Shown one piece after another: positions 59,145-64,000 of a stretch of DNA of 64,000 nucleotides. The translations under genes were made by a program, and so were the position numbers. The first letter of the stretch is position 1. Every line of letters starts with the position of its first letter. The stretch covers positions 97,413 to 161,412 of the forward strand of contig CABVSR010000010.1 in NCBI GenBank assembly GCA_902500995.1. Direction: 5' to 3'. Under the pieces are notes generated by a model that was not told the origin of the DNA, did not search any database, and saw nothing but the letters and a program-made list of their open reading frames with translations. The stretch is from an uncultured Nitrospira sp. (GTDB lineage: Bacteria; Nitrospirota; Nitrospiria; Nitrospirales; Nitrospiraceae).

Positions 59145-59505
59145 GGCGTCAAGTACCTCCTGGTCCGACGTTCATCCCTCGACAACAGCTCCTTCGCCCC
59201 GGAAGGGGCTCTGCCTGTCAATCCCGCCGATTCTTCTCAGTTGATGCAATCCTCGCATCCTGCATTCTAGGTCGCTTCCTGGACCTAGCTCACCTATCCC
59301 ACAAGGGCACCCGGTGGCATGACCATGGTGCAGGGCAGCCGACACGACACATCGAAGAAGGTTGTAGGAAGACGTACTGAGAAGGTCTCTCGACATCGCA
59401 CACGATCTGATAGAGGTTCCTTACGTGCGCGCGTCCAACGAGGGGAGTCTGCGCCCGCGCGTTGTGCGAGCGCGGGGAGCTGCCAGGCCAGCCTTCTTCG
59501 TCTTT
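59145..59505. other. intergenic region, nothing recognised
   Basis: About 360 bases between the convergent PEP-CTERM-like gene and the YnfA-like gene. Short frames lack ribosome sites and family resemblance. Confidence 0.5.
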
Positions 59506-59832
59506 CTACCTCGGCCAGTACATCATCACCGCCACGCCCACCAGGCACACCATCGCCCCGACAACATCGAATCGATCCGGCTCTACGTGATCCACCAGCC
59601 AACCCCACAGGATCGATAGGATGATGAACCAGCCGCCGTACGCGGCATAGACCCGGCCGAAGTGTGACGGCTGATAAGTCGGGACGATGCCGTAGAGAAT
59701 CAAAATGACGGCGCCCAGCAGGCCGACGCTCCAGTGACTGCCGTTCCGCCACCATTGCCAGATTAAATACCCGCCGCCGATTTCGAACAGACCCGCCAGC
59801 ACGAACAAGGCGATCGATTGTGTGATGAGCAT
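59506..59832 (-). CDS. YnfA-family small membrane protein
   Basis: A 108-residue protein, start ATG 59832 (GGGAAGA upstream). Four hydrophobic helices: [64 protein letters not shown] and [18 protein letters not shown]. The E-I-G-G-G-Y-L-I/x-W-x-W-R motif and RVYAAYGG segment define YnfA (UPF0060), of the small multidrug resistance-like superfamily. It is an inner-membrane protein of uncertain transport substrate. Confidence 0.93.
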   Translation of the reverse strand: MLITQSIALFVLAGLFEIGGGYLIWQWWRNGSHWSVGLLGAVILILYGIVPTYQPSHFGRVYAAYGGWFIILSILWGWLVDHVEPDRFDVVGAMVCLVGVAVMMYWPR

Positions 59833-59971
59833 AAAATCTTCCCGTTCGATCGATGCAATCGTAGACCTACCATGGGGCAACCCGGGAGGCAAATGTCAGC
59901 TATTCGAAGCAAGGGCAGACGTACTCTGCTGATTCTTGGCAACCAGAAGTTCCAAGGCTATAATTCAGATC

Positions 59972-60163
59972 ATGGAATCGACCAAATACATCTACTGGCA
60001 GGATAAGGATCAATGGTTGGGGTATCTCCAGGATTATCCCGACTATTGGACGCAAGGTAGCTCCCTCAACGATCTGGAAGACCACTTGCGCGACTTGCAT
60101 CAGGATCTTACAAGCGGCGAAATTCCAGGAGTGCGCAAGCTTGCCGAGTTGACGCTCCGGTGA
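59972..60163 (+). CDS. hicB: HicB-like antitoxin 2 (UPF0150)
   Basis: A 63-residue protein starting MESTKYIYWQDKDQWLGYLQ then DYPDYWTQGSSLNDLEDHLR and DLHQDLTSGEIPGVRKLAEL. The pattern W-L-G-Y-L-x-x-Y-P-D-Y-W-T-Q-G and the terminal LTSGEIPGVRK are typical of a widespread short HicB-type family. The ATG at 59972 is chosen because the longer frame has no conserved start. Its stop overlaps the GTG of the following hicA by four bases. Confidence 0.85.
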   Translation: MESTKYIYWQDKDQWLGYLQDYPDYWTQGSSLNDLEDHLRDLHQDLTSGEIPGVRKLAELTLR

Positions 60164-60339
60164 AGCGCAAGGACCTCATTCGACAGCTCGAATCGATTGG
60201 TTGCGTGCTTGTTCGTCACGGTGGAAAGCACGATTGATATCACAACCCCACGACCAACGTTTCTCAACCTATCCCCCGTCACACTGAAATTAACGAGCAT
60301 CTTGCGAAGCATATTCTGAAGCTGCTCGCCAACATCTGA
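60160..60339 (+). pseudogene. hicA: hicA toxin gene 2 with in-frame TGA at codon 26
   Basis: From GTG 60160 (overlapping hicB) the frame reads VKRKDLIRQLESIGCVLVRH then GGKHD, a stop TGA at 60235-60237, then YHNPTTNVSQPIPRHTEINE and HLAKHILKLLANI with a second stop at 60339. The normal HicA motif is RHGGKHDWYHNP: the tryptophan codon TGG has become TGA by a single change. The rest aligns across the stop, so this is a toxin inactivated by a point mutation (unless read through). Confidence 0.85.
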
Positions 60340-60376
60340 TTCGCTACGGTTATGTCCTCTCCTCCCTAGCCGGGGC

Positions 60377-60458
60377 ACTCGTGTGACTTCCACTGCGCCC
60401 GTCGAACGAGGTCCTTCTGAGGGCGCGCGTTCCGGGAGCAAGGGAAGTCACAGGAGTG
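60377..60458. repeat. inverted repeat with 16-base arms
   Basis: CACTCGTGTGACTTCC (60377-60392) and GGAAGTCACAGGAGTG (60443-60458) are reverse complements at 15 of 16 positions. Inside, GCGCCC and GGGCGC (60396-60401, 60421-60426) can pair further. It lies between the dead hicA and the first radical SAM gene; it could be a transcription stop for hicBA or a REP-type element. Confidence 0.65.
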
Positions 60459-60577
60459 ACCGGCTCCCACCTCTTGACCCTGTTTCTCCCAGGCCCGTAC
60501 AATGACGCGATTCCTGGGCTTCATTCACGATCTCAACAGGATCTTCGGCCTCGTCTTCGAGGTTGAGTCATAGATAC

Positions 60578-62476
60578 ATGCGGGTTGAGTACACAAAGGG
60601 CGAGCGGGCGTCGCGCGAGCTGATCATGCTCCAGCGCCAGTCGTCCGAGGCCGCCGCCGGCCGGAAGATGAAGGTCATGCTCATCTTTCCGCCCGACTGG
60701 TTCCCCTCCGAACCCTATCTAAGCCTTCCCTCCCTCACTGCCGTTCTCCGCCAAGCCGGGCATCAGGTCGTTCAAAAAGACATCAATCTCGAGATGTGGG
60801 ATTGGTACTTCAGCGAAGACTTTCTTAGGAAGGTCTTGCGCAAGGTGCCGCAACAGCTCGATCGCCTGAGGAAGCTGGCGAAGAAGCGCGAGTTGGAAGA
60901 TTGGGAGCAGGATCTCCAGCTTCAACTGTGCGAAGTGAGCCGCCAGCGGATCGACGAGCTGATCAAGAAGGCGGAGAAGGCTAAGTCGATCATTCGCGGA
61001 GAAATATTTTACGAAATCGATCAGTTAGAGTGGGCCATTCAAGTGTTTCGTGAGGTCACGGCGGTGATCTCCCTAGTCTATGCGCCGGCGCGAATCTGCA
61101 TGCCGCCGATGGAGACCAGTCTTTCCTATAAGGTCTTCGTCTCCAGCGAGGTCATTGAGGCGGTAAACGACACGCAGGTGAATATCTACCGCGATGTGTT
61201 CGAGCAGCTGGTGAAGCCGGCCATCGAGGCGGAGCAGCCGGACGTGATCGGCATCTCGATCGTGTTGCAGCAGCAGATGTTTTCCTCGATGACGTTTTGC
61301 GCGCTCATCAAGCAGCACTTTCCCCACATTCATGTGACGATCGGCGGCAACACGGTCACGCGCCTGCGCGACGTGCTCCCGCAGTCGCCGCTGTTCCAAT
61401 ACTTCGACAGCGCCGTGGTGTATGAAGGGGAGACAGCGTTTGTGCAACTCGTGTCGGCGGTGGGGGCGAAACAAAGTTTGGCCGATGTGCCGAACACCAT
61501 CTATAAGGACGCGACCGGGGTGCATGTGTCGTCGACGAGTTTCGCCGAAGACATGCAGACCCTGCCGCCTCCGGATTTCGACGGGCTGCCGCTGGAGAAG
61601 TATTTTGTCCCGACCAAGATCCTGCCGTACCTGGCGACGCGCGGCTGTTATTGGGGGCGCTGTGAGTTTTGCGATCACGGCGAAGGATACACGGCGGGCT
61701 ACCGCTCGAAGAAGATTCAGGACGTGCTGGCGGAGATCACATTTCTGCGCGACAAATACGGAGCGAGACATTTTCACTTCACCGACGAGTCCTATCCGCC
61801 GGCTCTGTTCCGAAAACTCGCGCGCGGCTTGATCGAAAGCAATATGGGAATCGTCTGGACGACCCACATGCGGTTCGAAAAGAGCTTGCTGGAAGATCAG
61901 GTTTGGCAGGATGCGAAGGAGTCCGGCTGCAAGTATCTCCACTTTGGCTATGAGTCGGGCAATGAGCGGGTGCTCAAGTTGATGGACAAGGCTACCACGA
62001 CGGCCATCATGACCGAGCATCTCAAGCGCACGGCGGAGGCCGGCATCTGGAATCACTGCATGGGGTTCTTCGGCTTTCCAGGCGAGACGCGCGACGAAGC
62101 CTGGTCGTCCGTGCAGTTCCTGGAGCAAAACAAGGACTACGTCCACTCGCTGGGCTTCGGCACGTTCGATTTAGGTCGGCACAATCCCGTGGCGAAGAAT
62201 CCGGAGAAATTCGGGGTGACGGCCTACAAGAATCCCGAATGGGACCTGGCGCTGGACTATTACTTCACGGTGAAGCAGGGCCTGAGCATCGAGGAGGCGG
62301 AGCGGGTGTTCGAAGAATTCGAGCGGAACCACAACCCCGGCTGGGACCTGCGGTTGTTCATCCGTGAATATATTTTTCTCTACATCGCGCGCTTCGGGTT
62401 GCAGAAGTTGCCTGACTTGCAGTACCGGTCGGCCAAAATTGCTGGGGCTACGCCCACGCTCGCAGGGAAAATGTGA
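60578..62476 (+). CDS. B12-binding radical SAM protein 1
   Basis: A 632-residue protein from ATG 60578 (alternatives at 60627 and 60669; no strong ribosome site distinguishes them). Residues ~30-300 contain an N-terminal cobalamin-type Rossmann region split by a helical insert: KVMLIFPPDWFPSEPYLSLPSLTAVLRQAGHQV and VIGISIVLQQQMFSSM with IHVTIGGNTVTRL. The radical SAM cluster motif RGCYWGRCEFCDHG has C357, C362 and C365, a C-x4-C-x2-C spacing rather than the canonical C-x3-C-x2-C. HFHFTDESYPP, YLHFGYESGNERVLKLMDK and GFFGFPGETRDEAW follow in the TIM barrel. A role in RiPP-like or cofactor modification is possible; the substrate is unknown. Confidence 0.88.
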   Translation: MRVEYTKGERASRELIMLQRQSSEAAAGRKMKVMLIFPPDWFPSEPYLSLPSLTAVLRQAGHQVVQKDINLEMWDWYFSEDFLRKVLRKVPQQLDRLRKLAKKRELEDWEQDLQLQLCEVSRQRIDELIKKAEKAKSIIRGEIFYEIDQLEWAIQVFREVTAVISLVYAPARICMPPMETSLSYKVFVSSEVIEAVNDTQVNIYRDVFEQLVKPAIEAEQPDVIGISIVLQQQMFSSMTFCALIKQHFPHIHVTIGGNTVTRLRDVLPQSPLFQYFDSAVVYEGETAFVQLVSAVGAKQSLADVPNTIYKDATGVHVSSTSFAEDMQTLPPPDFDGLPLEKYFVPTKILPYLATRGCYWGRCEFCDHGEGYTAGYRSKKIQDVLAEITFLRDKYGARHFHFTDESYPPALFRKLARGLIESNMGIVWTTHMRFEKSLLEDQVWQDAKESGCKYLHFGYESGNERVLKLMDKATTTAIMTEHLKRTAEAGIWNHCMGFFGFPGETRDEAWSSVQFLEQNKDYVHSLGFGTFDLGRHNPVAKNPEKFGVTAYKNPEWDLALDYYFTVKQGLSIEEAERVFEEFERNHNPGWDLRLFIREYIFLYIARFGLQKLPDLQYRSAKIAGATPTLAGKM

Positions 62477-62481
62477 GACTC

Positions 62482-62603
62482 AGGATGTTGAAAAAGGTCT
62501 GCGGCTGCGTTCTCGCTTCGTTCAAGGACTCAACGTACTGCTGTCAGTACGCCTCGTCCTTTCACTCACTGCGGCCTTGCCGGAGATCCTTTTTGACCAT
62601 CCT
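62482..62603. repeat. long hairpin repeat element, copy 4
   Basis: Same family as the elements inside the eCIS operon: AGGATGTTGAAAAAGG on the left, CCTTTTTGACCATCCT on the right, and a central GTACTG-CTGT-CAGTAC stem in which both sides changed relative to copy 2. It starts six bases after the first radical SAM stop and separates it from its paralogue. Confidence 0.88.
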
Positions 62604-62630
62604 GAAAGGTCATGCAGTAGGTGAGCGATC

Positions 62631-64000
62631 ATGAGTGGTCTCGTTCAAATCGATGGCCTGACGCCGATCAACAAAGAAGATCGGAAGCAGTCGAAGGTCA
62701 TGTTGCTGTTCCCGCCCGAGTGGGTGCCGACGGCACCTTATCTCGCGTTGCCCATGTTGACGGCCGTGTTGCGCCAAGCAGGGCATACCGTGGTGCAGCG
62801 CGACATCAACATCGAGATGTACGACCACTTCTTCAGCATGGAATTTTTGATCTGGGTGAAGGGCCGCCTGGGCATGCATCTCAAGCCGCTCCAGGACAAG
62901 GAGAAGGCGGGGACGCTGACCGACCAGGAAGCCAGCCAGAAAGCGGTGCTGGAAGATGCCTACGCCGTGGACGTGTTCGACCTCGCGGAGCGGGCCGAAG
63001 ATGCCAAGCTGGTCGTGCGTGGTGAGCGATTCTACGATGCGGAAAAGCTGGAGCGCGCCCTGAATACGTTCCGGGAAGCGATGCAGTATATCTCTGCCGC
63101 CTACTATCCGGCCTCGCTCGTGTTTTACCCGATGGAAAGCAATCTCGGCTATCGGCCCGGCGTCTCGAAGGAAGTCTTCGCCTGCCTCGACGACGAGCAG
63201 GTCAACGTCTACCGCGACATCTGCAATCAACTGGTGCTGCCCAGCGTCAGCAAGGAAAAGCCCGCGGTGATCGGGATTTCCATCGGCACGCAAATGCAGT
63301 TGATGGCCGGCCTCACATTCTGCAAGATGATCAAGGAAAGTTTCCCGGAGATTCGCGTGGTGGTCGGCGGCAACGTCGTGACGCGGCTGCAGGAAGAATG
63401 GGCGCACCACGAGCGGTTCTTCACCGAGGTGTTCGACGCGGCCATTTTGTACGAAGGCGAACATGCGCTGCTCTGGTACCTGGAGGCCGTCAACGGCCAG
63501 CGGGCGATGGCGCAGGTGCCCAATCTCATGTATCGCGATGCGGAGGGCGTGAAACAGAGTAAGGAAGTCTACACGGAGAAAACCTCAGCGCTGCCGCTGC
63601 CGGACTTTGACGGCTTGCCGCTGGATCGCTATTTCGTTCCGGAGCGGATCATTCCCTACCTCGCCACGCGCGGCTGCTACTGGGGGCGCTGCACCTTCTG
63701 CGATCACGGCCAGGGGTATTTCGATCAGTACCGGGGGATGAGCGCGCAACATGTCGTGGAGCAGGTCACGGCGTTGCGGGATAAGTACAACTGCCGCCAC
63801 TTCTTGTTTTCGGACGAGTCCTATCCACCGGCATTATTCAAAAAAGTGTCACAGCTGCTTGTCGATCGGAACGTCGGCATCAAGTGGACGACGTTGATCC
63901 GTTTCGAGGAGACCTTGCAGGATCAGGCGATTTGGGACCTGGCGGCGAAGGCCGGCTGCTGCACGCTCTATTACGGCATGGAGTCGGCGAACGAGCGCGT
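62631..64000 (+). CDS. B12-binding radical SAM protein 2, C-terminus cut by window edge
   Basis: I translated this frame directly: from ATG 62631 (AGGTGAG upstream) it remains open to the right edge (456 codons). MSGLVQIDGLTPINKEDRKQ, then KVMLLFPPEWVPTAPYLALP and MLTAVLRQAGHTVVQRDINI parallel the upstream gene nearly segment for segment, as do VIGISIGTQMQL, VVVGGNVVTRLQ, RGCYWGRCTFCDHGQGY (C349, C354, C357) and HFLFSDESYPPALF. The two genes are a tandem duplication. The unusual C-x4-C-x2-C spacing is shared. Confidence 0.88.
   Translation, partial: MSGLVQIDGLTPINKEDRKQSKVMLLFPPEWVPTAPYLALPMLTAVLRQAGHTVVQRDINIEMYDHFFSMEFLIWVKGRLGMHLKPLQDKEKAGTLTDQEASQKAVLEDAYAVDVFDLAERAEDAKLVVRGERFYDAEKLERALNTFREAMQYISAAYYPASLVFYPMESNLGYRPGVSKEVFACLDDEQVNVYRDICNQLVLPSVSKEKPAVIGISIGTQMQLMAGLTFCKMIKESFPEIRVVVGGNVVTRLQEEWAHHERFFTEVFDAAILYEGEHALLWYLEAVNGQRAMAQVPNLMYRDAEGVKQSKEVYTEKTSALPLPDFDGLPLDRYFVPERIIPYLATRGCYWGRCTFCDHGQGYFDQYRGMSAQHVVEQVTALRDKYNCRHFLFSDESYPPALFKKVSQLLVDRNVGIKWTTLIRFEETLQDQAIWDLAAKAGCCTLYYGMESANER

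Noticed and set aside
59172..59396. Minus-strand 74-codon open frame near the PEP-CTERM-like gene
   Set aside because: Lacks a ribosome site and recognisable family; composition and position suggest a chance frame.
1..64000. tRNA, rRNA or riboswitch genes
   Set aside because: I looked for cloverleaf-like and conserved rRNA blocks by eye and saw none; a covariance-model search would be needed to exclude them fully.

Overview
The window is GC-rich bacterial chromosome. Gene content (an extracellular contractile injection locus rich in DUF4157 proteins, a PEP-CTERM-like protein, tandem B12-binding radical SAM proteins, RAYT-type and hairpin repeats) and sequence style suggest a Nitrospira-like member of the Nitrospirota. 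That assignment is inference from familiarity; no marker gene (rRNA, nxr) lies in the window to prove it.

Layout. (1) 1-4666, minus strand: a three-gene envelope/lipase-like operon whose last gene runs off the left edge, then an acyltransferase-3 membrane protein. (2) 4667-5460: nothing coding recognised. (3) 5461-36545, plus strand: about 31 kb holding a sigma-54-type activator with a degenerate receiver domain, followed by a complete-looking extracellular contractile injection system (eCIS): sheath, inner tube, T4-type baseplate chaperone, a disordered protein, DUF4255 cap/terminator protein, AAA+ ATPase, small 84-aa protein, CIS_tube/Afp7-like adaptor, LysM protein, gp27-like hub, gp5-like spike, PAAR-like tip, gp25, two large baseplate proteins, tail protein I-like protein and a 1,103-aa beta-helix/DUF6519 protein. 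Four DUF4157 proteins with four different architectures sit inside and at the end of the operon and are the best candidates for injected cargo. Most genes are coupled by ATGA/GTGA overlaps. The operon is broken only by hairpin repeat elements (after the sheath, after the spike, after the fibre-like gene), and by a hicBA toxin-antitoxin cassette on the opposite strand, flanked by partial copies of the 3' end of the 84-aa gene. No tape-measure protein was recognised.

(4) 36572-38891: an RNase II/R-type nuclease and two small conserved-looking genes. (5) 39058-41135: a scrap region of Rhs/YD-repeat remnants, three copies of a ~195-bp inverted-ended mobile repeat, and two AT-rich small genes (a lipoprotein-like one and a 53-aa membrane peptide). 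(6) 41195-57565: a housekeeping/accessory mixture, including an AraC regulator divergent from a methyltransferase / AhpD-like / beta-propeller operon, a PAS histidine kinase, pyruvate kinase, sugar acetyltransferase, GH13 glucosidase and exonuclease III. (7) 57593-60339: nucleoside deaminase, PEP-CTERM-like protein, YnfA, and a second hicBA pair. (8) 60578-64000: two tandem paralogous B12-binding radical SAM proteins separated by a fourth hairpin element; the second is cut by the right edge.

Two points stand out. Both hicA toxin genes carry an in-frame nonsense codon while their hicB partners are intact. The hairpin elements keep their central stem through compensatory changes, and three of the four lie inside the eCIS operon, suggesting a role as mRNA processing/stability elements setting component stoichiometry.
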